Positions 1-6,770 of a DNA stretch of 13,590 bases are shown piece by piece; the first letter of the stretch is position 1, and each line of letters begins with the position of its first letter. The DNA is from Deltaproteobacteria bacterium. Lineage in GTDB: Bacteria; UBA10199; SBBF01. Below the pieces are notes generated by a model. That model saw nothing but the letters and a program-made list of their open reading frames with translations. It ran no database searches and was not told where the DNA came from. The stretch is taken from contig JACQOY010000127.1 of the NCBI GenBank assembly GCA_016207765.1, positions 1-13,590 on the forward strand. Direction: 5' to 3'. The position numbers and the translations under genes were made by a program.

Positions 1-1
1 G

Positions 2-166
2 GTGGGGGATGATTTTACCCTGGCCGATTTGAACAGTGCCTCCATTGTGCGCATCAACGGAATGACCGGCCAGTTTCTTTCAGCTTATCCCCGCATCGAA
101 AAATGGTTTGCGGCGATCATCAATCGCCCCGCCTACAAAAAAGTGGAAGCGATGGGAGCCGGATAA
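2..166 (+). CDS. Glutathione S-transferase, C-terminal fragment (5' end outside window)
   Basis: Only the last 54 codons are present; the gene begins left of the window and ends at TAA 164-166. The readable tail starts VGDDFTLADLNSASIVRING and continues through YPRIEKWF and NRPAYKKV. This is the typical GST C-terminal helical domain: the FTLAD stretch corresponds to the N-capping box/hydrophobic staple region, and 'YP.I..W...I..RPAYKKV' is the usual last helix. Cytosolic GSTs conjugate glutathione to electrophiles or act as redox or stress proteins; the substrate cannot be judged because the thioredoxin-like N-terminal domain is missing. It is followed by 109 bases and what looks like a separate promoter, so it is probably not in the trehalose operon. 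The family call is fairly sure, the subclass unknown. Confidence 0.8.
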   Translation: MGDDFTLADLNSASIVRINGMTGQFLSAYPRIEKWFAAIINRPAYKKVEAMGAG

Positions 167-237
167 ACGATCTACAGCCTAATCTACGGACTTCACAGTA
201 TCTTCTGGTGGAAGCCGAAAAGAAACTTTTACCCTGC

Positions 238-266
238 TTGAGAAAAAGGGGCGTTTCGGGCACAAT
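238..266 (+). promoter_or_regulatory. Candidate sigma70-type promoter for the GH15/otsAB operon
   Basis: TTGAGA (238-243, 5 of 6 match to the -35 consensus) is followed by exactly 17 bases and then CACAAT (261-266, 4 of 6 match to the -10 consensus). The predicted transcription start would fall about 271-275, that is 1-5 bases before the ATG at 276, so the message would be leaderless or nearly so. This agrees with the lack of any Shine-Dalgarno motif before that ATG. It is a visual match only. The rest of the 167-275 gap shows no convincing terminator for the upstream GST gene. Confidence 0.4.
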
Positions 267-275
267 AAAACCCGG

Positions 276-2021
276 ATGAGCCTTCAATACGGAATCATCG
301 GCAACTGCAAGACGGCGGCGCTGGTTCACGAATCGGGGAGCATCGATTGGTGTTGCCTCCCCAACTTTGACAGCCCCTCGGCGTTTGCCTCTCTTCTCGA
401 TCCACAGGGGGGATATTTCAAGGTGGCCTCCGCCGGCACGGCGCGTCACAGCCAACGCTATATTCCCAAGACAAACATCCTCGAAACCGAATTCGACGAC
501 GGGGAAAACTCCTTCATGGTGGTCGATTTCATGCCACGCTACCGCGACGGCAACGGCTACAAGAGGCCCGTTGAAATCTGCCGGCTTTTGCGTCCCCTGA
601 AAGGGCGCCCCGCCGTGCGCGTTTCGTTCAACCCGCGTCTCAACTACGCCCGTGGCGAAACGGTCATTTCCGAAAAACCCGACGTGATCATGGCCGTAAA
701 CGACGTGGAGGATCTCTATTTGTATTCGAATCTCCCCCTATCCGACATCCTGAGGGATCACCCGATTCCCCTGACGCAGGACGCCTTCCTGCTTCTGACC
801 TATCACGAAAAAGTTGATCCGCCGTCTTTGGCGGGCGCGTACGAATCGTTCGAGCGGACAAAAAACTACTGGGAGACATGGTCCTCGCACTGCCGTCTGC
901 CGGAAATCGAGCCGGAGGCGGTCTTGCGTTCTGCGCTGACGCTCAAGCTCATGACGTACGAAGACACCGGGGCCATTATCGCCGCCCCGACCACGTCTCT
1001 CCCGGAAATCCTCCACAAGGGACGGAACTGGGACTACCGGTATTGCTGGCTGAGGGACGCCTCCCTCATGCTCGACGCGCTCAAAAGCATCGGCCATTTC
1101 GAGGAGGCCTCCGCGTTTATCCACTTCGTGCTGAGAATCTGCGAGAGCAAGCAGACAAAAGTCCAGATTGTCTATGGCATCGACGCCCGGACCGATCTCG
1201 AGGAAAAAACGCTTCCCCATTTTCTGGGCTACCAAAATTCGGGCCCGGTCCGCATCGGCAATCAGGCGGCCCGGACAAAGCAGAACGATATTTTCGGAGA
1301 AGTGCTCAACATGATTTACCTTTATTTTTTCCATTACGGTTTCGAGCCGATGAACGAGGAGGTCTGGTCGCTGGTCAAATTTCTGGTCAATACCTCCATC
1401 CGCGAATGGAAAACGCAGGATGCCGGCATCTGGGAATTCCGCCATTCGAAGGCCCATTTCACTTTTTCCAAGGTTCTCTCATGGGTGGCGGTCGATCGCG
1501 GGATGAAAATCGCCCAAAAGCTCGGCAAAACCGAAACGGCGGCCAAATGGGCTTCCCTGGTTTTGGAGATTCGCGCGGATATTCTGGAAAAAGGGTGGAG
1601 CGATGACATGGGATCTTTCACCCAGGCCTATGGTTCCCCCAATTACGACGCCAGCCTCCTTCAACTGCAACGCTACGGCTTTCTTGCGGCGGACGATCCC
1701 CGATGGGTCTCCACGGTTTTGCGCTGTGAAGAGGCTCTGATCCGCAAGGGATTCGGTTTCCGCTACACCAGCGCCGACGATTTCGGAAAACCCGAGAGTT
1801 CCTTCATTCTGGCCACCCTTTGGATCGCAAAAGCGCTTTGGTCCATCGGCAGAAAGGAAAGGGGCGTCGAATTGTTTGAAAAAACGCTGGCGCATGCCAA
1901 CCATCTGGGGTTATTGTCGGAAGACATCGATATCCACACCGGCGAACTGCTCGGAAATTTCCCACAGGCCTACTCGCACATGGCGGTCATCAATACGGCC
2001 AATTTGCTGGGTGGAAAATAA
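276..2021 (+). CDS. GH15 family glucoamylase/trehalase-like glycoside hydrolase
   Basis: A 581-aa protein, the usual length for bacterial two-domain GH15 enzymes, which are inverting alpha-glucosidases acting on alpha-glucans or trehalose. The N-terminal beta-sandwich domain (about 1-215) opens with GIIGNCKTAALVHESGSIDW. The (alpha/alpha)6 barrel follows, with the signature NWDYRYCWLRDA at 251-262. By family comparison E387 in GIWEFR is the likely general acid and E549 in LLSED the likely general base; their spacing of 162 residues is close to that I recall for a characterised archaeal GH15 trehalase. GNFPQAYSH is at 560-568. No signal peptide is seen, so it is probably cytoplasmic. It lies 8 bases upstream of the trehalose synthase/phosphatase gene. 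That context favours trehalase or a related alpha-glucan hydrolase, but GH15 specificity cannot be read from motifs alone. The start is the first in-frame ATG after the promoter-like element; no good ribosome site precedes it. Confidence 0.9.
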   Translation: MSLQYGIIGNCKTAALVHESGSIDWCCLPNFDSPSAFASLLDPQGGYFKVASAGTARHSQRYIPKTNILETEFDDGENSFMVVDFMPRYRDGNGYKRPVEICRLLRPLKGRPAVRVSFNPRLNYARGETVISEKPDVIMAVNDVEDLYLYSNLPLSDILRDHPIPLTQDAFLLLTYHEKVDPPSLAGAYESFERTKNYWETWSSHCRLPEIEPEAVLRSALTLKLMTYEDTGAIIAAPTTSLPEILHKGRNWDYRYCWLRDASLMLDALKSIGHFEEASAFIHFVLRICESKQTKVQIVYGIDARTDLEEKTLPHFLGYQNSGPVRIGNQAARTKQNDIFGEVLNMIYLYFFHYGFEPMNEEVWSLVKFLVNTSIREWKTQDAGIWEFRHSKAHFTFSKVLSWVAVDRGMKIAQKLGKTETAAKWASLVLEIRADILEKGWSDDMGSFTQAYGSPNYDASLLQLQRYGFLAADDPRWVSTVLRCEEALIRKGFGFRYTSADDFGKPESSFILATLWIAKALWSIGRKERGVELFEKTLAHANHLGLLSEDIDIHTGELLGNFPQAYSHMAVINTANLLGGK

Positions 2022-2029
2022 CATTCATC

Positions 2030-4318
2030 ATGAGACTCCTTATTGTATCCAATCGTCTGCCCGTTACGGCCGTCGAAAAAGAGGGCGAAATCGAATTTCG
2101 CATGAGCGCCGGCGGCCTTGTCTCGGGCCTGAGCGCCTACCTCGATTCGATGAAACATTCCAACCGGAAGGCCTTTAATTATGTGTGGGTCGGCTGGCCC
2201 GGGGTCGATGTTCCCGATGCCCAAAAGGATAAATTGAGGACAAAGCTTTTTGACGAAGCACAGGCCCTTCCCGTCTTCATGTCGGAGAAGGTAATGGACA
2301 ATTTCTACCATGGATTTTGCAACAGCACCATTTGGCCGATTTTTCATTATTTTCCAAGTTATGCCGTTTTCCGGGACGAGTACTGGAACGACTACCGGGC
2401 GGTGAACGAGGCCTTTTGCGAGGCAGTCCTCGAAATTGTGAAAGAAGGAGATGTTGTCTGGGTGCATGACTATCATCTCATGTGCCTCCCCGGTCTTCTT
2501 CGCGAAAAAAGGCCGGATCTCAAGATCGGTTTCTTTCTTCATATTCCGTTTCCTTCCTTCGAAATTTTCCGGCTCTTGCCCGCCCCGTGGCGAAGCGGGA
2601 TTTTAAAGGGGCTGTTGGGGGCCGATCTGGTCGGCTTTCACACCAACGACTACACGCAGTATTTTTTGCATTGCGTTTTGCGCATCCTCGGCCTTGAGCA
2701 CAATATGGGGCAGATGATCGCGGACAGCCGCCTGGTTTCGGCCGATACCTTTCCGATGGGGATCGATTTCAACCGCTTTTTCAAAGCGGCCTCGGATCCG
2801 GAGGTCCAAGCCGAAATCAGGGCGCTTAAAATCGCTTTTGTCGGCCAGAAGGTGGTTTTGTCGGTGGATCGGCTGGATTATTCCAAGGGAATCATCAACC
2901 GTTTGCGCGGTTTTGAAAATTTTCTTCAGGCGAATCCCGCATGGCATGGAAAGGTGGTGCTTGTTCTTGTATTGGTTCCGTCCCGCGTCGGCGTCGAACA
3001 GTACCAGCAAATGAAGCGGCGAATCGACGAATATGTCGGCTTTATCAACGGCAAATACGGCCGACTCGACTGGACACCCATCTCGTATCAGTACAAATTT
3101 TTGTCGTTTCCCACTTTGGCGGCGCTATATGCCATAAGTGATCTGGGCTTGGTGACCCCGTTGCGCGACGGCATGAATCTGGTGGCCAAGGAATATGTGG
3201 CCAGCCGCCCGGACGGAACCGGCGTCCTTGTCTTGAGCGAAATGGCGGGCGCCTCTCGCGAACTGGGGGAGGCCCTGATTGTGAACCCGACCACCGGAGG
3301 CGAAATAGCCGATGCCCTCAAGATGGCGCTCGAAATGCCGGTGGAAGAGCAAATCAAGAGAAACCAGGCGATGCAGGAACGCCTGAGACACTATGACGTG
3401 GTCCGCTGGGCGGAGGATTTTATCGGCAAGCTGTCGGAGGTTCGCAAAGAGCAGGATACCCTCAAGGCCCGGGTGATGAAACCGGCCGTCCGGGATGAAC
3501 TGGCCGAAAAATTCCGCGCGGCGCAACGGAGGATTCTTTTGCTTGATTACGATGGAACACTGGTTCCCTTTTCGAAACGCCCCGAGGCGTCCCTCCCCGG
3601 CGCCGACTTGATGTCCGCCCTCAAACGGCTCGCCTCCGATGTCAAAACCGATGTGGTTATCATCAGCGGGCGCCGCCGCAATGCGCTGGAGAAATGGTTC
3701 GGGGAACTGCCGATTCACCTCATTGCCGAACACGGGGTCTGGATCAAGAAGTCAAAAGAGGATTGGCGGCTCATCAAGCCCCTCCGCAACGACTGGAAGC
3801 CGCAAATTCTTCCCATCCTGAAAATGTCGGCCGACCGCCTTCCGGGGGCGTTTGTGGAGGAAAAGGAATATTCGCTGGTCTGGCACTATCGAAACGCCGA
3901 TCCGGAACTGGCCTCGGTGCGGGAGAAGGAATTGATCGATGATCTGGTGCAATTTACCGCCAACATCGACCTGCAGGTGGTTTGCGGGCACAAGATCGTC
4001 GAGGTGAAAAACGCCGGCGTTTCCAAGGGGAATGCGGCGATCGAATTTTTGGGCGCTTCTTCCGCAACCTCTGCGCATTTCGTGGAGAAGTTGGCGGACG
4101 GTTTGAAATCCCGTTTGGACCATCCGGCCGGCGGCCCTGCCGCCTACGATTTTATACTTGCTGTAGGTGACGATACAACCGATGAAGACCTTTTCAAGGT
4201 CTTGCCGAATATGGCCTGGTCGATCCGCGTTGGCCTTGCCAATTCCCGTGCCCGCTTCAATCTTCCGGGTCACCACGAGGTTTTTGGTCTTCTTCAAAAG
4301 CTGATTGGGGAGGGTTGA
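2030..4318 (+). CDS. otsAB: Bifunctional trehalose-6-phosphate synthase / trehalose-6-phosphate phosphatase
   Basis: A 762-aa fusion of a GT20 synthase and a HAD-type phosphatase, together making trehalose from UDP-glucose and glucose-6-phosphate in the cytoplasm. Synthase domain, about 1-475: NRLPVT with R9, SAGGLVSGL near 26-34, VGWPG, VWVHDYHLMCLPGLLRE, LHIPFPSFEIFRLLP, RLDYSKG (R281, K286; the phosphate-contacting Arg/Lys pair of GT20) and TPLRDGMNLVAKEYVA. Phosphatase domain, about 500-755: DYDGT (nucleophile D506, acid/base D508), VIISGR, IAEHGVW, KNAGVSKGNA and GDDTTDED (713-720, the Mg-binding aspartates). All key motifs look intact. It starts 8 bases after the GH15 stop with no strong Shine-Dalgarno, suggesting translation coupled to the upstream gene. 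The synthase-phosphatase order is that of many bacterial and plant fusions. Confidence in function is high. Confidence 0.96.
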   Translation: MRLLIVSNRLPVTAVEKEGEIEFRMSAGGLVSGLSAYLDSMKHSNRKAFNYVWVGWPGVDVPDAQKDKLRTKLFDEAQALPVFMSEKVMDNFYHGFCNSTIWPIFHYFPSYAVFRDEYWNDYRAVNEAFCEAVLEIVKEGDVVWVHDYHLMCLPGLLREKRPDLKIGFFLHIPFPSFEIFRLLPAPWRSGILKGLLGADLVGFHTNDYTQYFLHCVLRILGLEHNMGQMIADSRLVSADTFPMGIDFNRFFKAASDPEVQAEIRALKIAFVGQKVVLSVDRLDYSKGIINRLRGFENFLQANPAWHGKVVLVLVLVPSRVGVEQYQQMKRRIDEYVGFINGKYGRLDWTPISYQYKFLSFPTLAALYAISDLGLVTPLRDGMNLVAKEYVASRPDGTGVLVLSEMAGASRELGEALIVNPTTGGEIADALKMALEMPVEEQIKRNQAMQERLRHYDVVRWAEDFIGKLSEVRKEQDTLKARVMKPAVRDELAEKFRAAQRRILLLDYDGTLVPFSKRPEASLPGADLMSALKRLASDVKTDVVIISGRRRNALEKWFGELPIHLIAEHGVWIKKSKEDWRLIKPLRNDWKPQILPILKMSADRLPGAFVEEKEYSLVWHYRNADPELASVREKELIDDLVQFTANIDLQVVCGHKIVEVKNAGVSKGNAAIEFLGASSATSAHFVEKLADGLKSRLDHPAGGPAAYDFILAVGDDTTDEDLFKVLPNMAWSIRVGLANSRARFNLPGHHEVFGLLQKLIGEG

Positions 4319-4332
4319 GCGGGTAGGACCTT

Positions 4333-6042
4333 ATGGGTGAATTGATCTTACGCGATATTCTTCTCATTTTTCTGGTCACCGTTCCGGTTGTCCTTCTTTT
4401 GCGGTTGGCCCGCCTGCCGCCGATCATCGGTTTTATTCTTACCGGTGCGCTGATCGGTCCTTCGGGTTTGGGCTTAATCCACGAGGCCGAACAGATCAAT
4501 ATTCTGGCGGACGTGGGTGTTACTCTCCTCCTTTTTTCCATCGGGCTTGAATTTTCCCTGGCCCATTTTGCCAAGCACCGGACTCACGTTATGGCGGGCG
4601 GATTTTTTCAGATCACCCTTTGCATCCTCTCCGGCGGCGTTGTTGGATTTTTCGCGGACTGGCCTTTGCACCAGGGGATTTATTTCGGGTGCATCATGGC
4701 CCTCTCCAGCACGGCGGCGGTCCTCGGTTCGCTCATTGCGAGGCGGATGAACGATTCGGTGCCCGGCAGAGTGGCCACCGGGATCCTTATTTTGCAGGAT
4801 TTGGCGGTGGTGCCCATGATGGCCTTTCTTCCCTTGCTGGGCAAGGCCGGGGGGTTCGAGGCGGGAGCCGCTGTTCTGGAAAAAAGACTCGCCGTTTTGG
4901 CGGTGCTCGCGGTGGTGGTTTTTTTCTTCATCCGCTATCTGGCGGGGCCCCTTTTGAGGAGGGTTTCCGGCGCCAAAAGCCGGGAGGTTTTTCTCATCAC
5001 CGTCATCACCTTTGCCCTCGGCATGGCGTGGCTGACCGATCGGTCCGGTCTTTCTTTTGCCCTGGGGGCTTTTCTGGGGGGGTTGATCGTCGGTTCCACC
5101 GAATATCAGGTGGAGGCGCTGGCCGAAATCAGGCCGCTTCGGTACGGTTTCAACAGTCTTTTTTTCGTTTCCATCGGCATGTTGGTTGACCTTCCCTATC
5201 TGGCCCAACACGCGGGACTGGTTTTGTTTTTTTGTCTTCTGATACCCGGTGTCAAAATGGTTTTGATCGCCGGAATTCTTTTGTTGCTCAGGGTGCCGGT
5301 TGCCATGGCGTTGAGTGTCGGTATCATGCTGGGGCAGATCGGCGAATTTTCCTTCTTGCTGGCGCAAATGGGGTACCGGTCGGGGGCCCTCGACAGCACC
5401 ATCTATCATGTGACCGTTTCCGCCGCGGCGGTAACCATGATTTTCACGCCGCTGATGGTTCCATGGGCCCTGCCTATTTCAGCCTGGTTTGCGCGGCTCC
5501 CCGGTTTGAAGAGGCTTGCGGCGATCAAAGCCCGGGAGGCAGGGGATGTCGAACAGATGAGCCTCAGGCGGCATGTGATTATTTGCGGCTTTGGGCCTTT
5601 GGGGGAGGCGTTGGGCCGCTTTCTGGACGAATACAAAATACCGCACCTGATTCTGGAATTGAATCTCGACACCATTCACAAGATGCGCGAAGAGGGAAAA
5701 AATGTTTTTTACGGCGACGGGGCCTCGGAGGAGGTCTTGTTTCGAAGCGGCATTGAACAGGCCTCCCTTTTGGCCCTGGCGACTCCCGATTTTTTCAACA
5801 ATGCCGCAGCCATCAAGAAGGCGCGCCGCCTCAGCCCCGACATCAAGATCATCACGCGGGCCAAGTACCGCCGCGAGGTGGAGGGATTGTATCAGGCGGG
5901 GGCCGATGTGGTGATTTCGGAGGAACTGGAAGGGGGAATCGAGATGGGGCGCACCATGTTGAAGGAGCTGGGGATCCCGCCCAACGATGTGGACAATTAT
6001 ATTTCGGGAATTCGCGACTTCGGAAGCGCCGATTTTTTTTAA
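4333..6042 (+). CDS. CPA2-family cation:proton antiporter (KefB/KefC-like) with RCK/TrkA-N domain
   Basis: A 569-aa inner-membrane protein. The first ~385 residues are a CPA2 exchanger with about 12 hydrophobic segments and typical motifs: LPPIIGFILTGALIGPSGLG near the start, DVGVTLLLFSIGLEFSL, ILQDLAVVPMM with Q155-D156 at the transport site, GLSFALGAFLGGLIVGSTEY, and NSLFFVSIGMLVDL. The Gln-Asp pair resembles KefB/KefC rather than the Asp-Asp of electrogenic Na+/H+ antiporters, hinting at K+/H+ exchange. The C-terminal RCK-N (TrkA-N) domain begins about residue 410, with the Rossmann motif GFGPLG at 419-424 and E442 at the end of strand 2, as expected for NAD(H) binding. Little follows it, so the RCK-C domain of Trk subunits is absent. 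An AGGA (4325-4328) sits 4 bases before the ATG. Being 14 bases behind otsAB suggests cotranscription and a shared role in osmotic or pH stress. Confidence 0.88.
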   Translation: MGELILRDILLIFLVTVPVVLLLRLARLPPIIGFILTGALIGPSGLGLIHEAEQINILADVGVTLLLFSIGLEFSLAHFAKHRTHVMAGGFFQITLCILSGGVVGFFADWPLHQGIYFGCIMALSSTAAVLGSLIARRMNDSVPGRVATGILILQDLAVVPMMAFLPLLGKAGGFEAGAAVLEKRLAVLAVLAVVVFFFIRYLAGPLLRRVSGAKSREVFLITVITFALGMAWLTDRSGLSFALGAFLGGLIVGSTEYQVEALAEIRPLRYGFNSLFFVSIGMLVDLPYLAQHAGLVLFFCLLIPGVKMVLIAGILLLLRVPVAMALSVGIMLGQIGEFSFLLAQMGYRSGALDSTIYHVTVSAAAVTMIFTPLMVPWALPISAWFARLPGLKRLAAIKAREAGDVEQMSLRRHVIICGFGPLGEALGRFLDEYKIPHLILELNLDTIHKMREEGKNVFYGDGASEEVLFRSGIEQASLLALATPDFFNNAAAIKKARRLSPDIKIITRAKYRREVEGLYQAGADVVISEELEGGIEMGRTMLKELGIPPNDVDNYISGIRDFGSADFF

Positions 6043-6048
6043 AACAGA

Positions 6049-6399
6049 TTACTTAAGCCACTTGAGCTTCTCAAAGATAATCACGCCGATAAAAAGCGCC
6101 AGTGTCGAAAGAGCCATCGAAATGACGAAAGGAACGCGGAAGCGAAACAGATAAATCGCCGCAACGAAGAAGAGAAGGCTGGGGAGAACCCAGATGAGAA
6201 CATCTTTGGTGTAGGTTTCCAAAAGGGCAAGGTCCCGAGTTTCGAAATAAATCCAGATCAGCGAGAGAAAGGTCACAAGCGGCAGGGCGGTCAAAAGGGC
6301 GGCCCACTTGGGATAAGTCTTGGCCAGACTGCTGATACCGGCGATCAGCAGTCCCGAAACCGCGACTTTGATCCAGAAAAAAGCCGTCTGATGAGTCAT
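6049..6399 (-). CDS. DUF3147 family small membrane protein
   Basis: A 116-aa hydrophobic protein with about four predicted transmembrane helices (roughly residues 8-26, 32-50, 67-86 and 90-110). The pattern KVAVSGLLIAGISSLAK, then WAALLTALPLVTFLSLIWIY.E, then VLPSLLFFVAAIYLFR matches my recollection of the DUF3147 family, whose function is unknown. It ends in KLKWLK, a basic cytoplasmic end. It starts 6 bases after the stop of the HMA-protein gene on the same strand, so the two are surely cotranscribed. Its stop is tail-to-tail with the antiporter stop, 6 bases apart, leaving no room for a terminator between the two operons. The start ATG (6399-6397) is preceded by A-rich sequence with no clear ribosome site, consistent with coupling. 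No metal-binding motif is seen. Confidence 0.75.
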   Translation of the reverse strand: MTHQTAFFWIKVAVSGLLIAGISSLAKTYPKWAALLTALPLVTFLSLIWIYFETRDLALLETYTKDVLIWVLPSLLFFVAAIYLFRFRVPFVISMALSTLALFIGVIIFEKLKWLK

Positions 6400-6405
6400 T
6401 TTTTT

Positions 6406-6720
6406 CTACTTCACCACCGTGGTCTTGTAACCGGCATCGTTGATTTTTTTGGCCAGCTCAAAGCAGGTGGTTTTTCCCTCGGCGTAGGCGATCTTTCCGG
6501 TTCCCGCCTTCACGTCGATTTCGGCGGAAAGCGACAAATCCTTCACCGCATCTTTTACATGGGCTTCGCACGACCCGCAGGTCATCCCCTCGATTTTCAT
6601 ATCGCACGATTTGGTCGAGGCGGTGTCATCCGCTTTTGTCGGGGTTTCGGCGGCGATCGCGGTTGAGGCGACTCCGAAAGCAAAAAGAAAAACAATCACG
6701 AATGTATCAATTAATTTCAT
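6406..6720 (-). CDS. Exported heavy-metal-associated (HMA) domain protein, MerP/CopZ-like
   Basis: A 104-aa protein. Residues 1-23 form a Sec signal peptide (hydrophobic core [15 protein letters not shown] cleavage motif before A24), followed by a Thr/Asp-rich linker and one HMA ferredoxin-like domain from about residue 37. The metal site is GMTCGSC, with C48 and C51; extra cysteines lie at C39 and in KTTCFEL. HMA domains of this type bind Cu(I) or Hg(II). An exported one resembles MerP or a periplasmic copper chaperone. It is divergent from a Cu(I) ATPase that lacks its own HMA domain, so copper delivery or buffering in the periplasm is the likely job. The start is well supported: AAAGGAGG lies about 6 bases upstream of the ATG (positions 6733-6726 on the + coordinate). 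Metal identity is inferred from context. Confidence 0.85.
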   Translation of the reverse strand: MKLIDTFVIVFLFAFGVASTAIAAETPTKADDTASTKSCDMKIEGMTCGSCEAHVKDAVKDLSLSAEIDVKAGTGKIAYAEGKTTCFELAKKINDAGYKTTVVK

Positions 6721-6770
6721 GGATTCCTCCTTTAATGAAGGGGTATATTATCAATTCAATGGAGGCGCAA
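6721..6770. promoter_or_regulatory. 50-bp divergent intergenic region between HMA protein and copper ATPase
   Basis: The only sequence between the two divergent metal genes. It contains both Shine-Dalgarno motifs: AAAGGAGG for the - strand gene and GGAGG (6761-6765) for the + strand gene. An AT-rich core at 6744-6752 holds TATATT/TATTAT on the + strand and GATAAT (6752-6747) on the - strand, as expected for overlapping divergent -10 elements. No good -35 is visible for the + direction; TTGTCA (6777-6772) is present for the - direction but with a long 19-base spacer. No clear inverted-repeat operator was found. Promoter assignment is tentative. Confidence 0.3.

Noticed and set aside
738..1457. 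Long - strand frame opposite the GH15 gene
   Set aside because: No recognisable domain or ribosome site, and it overlaps the conserved GH15 catalytic region.
4474..5409. Long - strand open frame opposite the antiporter gene
   Set aside because: It is an antisense shadow: very rich in Gly, Arg, Gln and Asp without domain pattern, while the + strand encodes a clear CPA2 antiporter.
6020..6075. Terminator between the convergent antiporter and DUF3147 genes
   Set aside because: There is a T tract at 6033-6040 but it encodes the last Phe codons, and no stable stem precedes it; only 6 bases separate the stops.
6636..6770. N-terminal extension of the copper ATPase upstream of GTG 6771
   Set aside because: It would begin inside the divergent HMA gene, has an Arg/Lys-rich non-family sequence, and no ribosome site precedes the ATG choices; GGAGG precedes the GTG.
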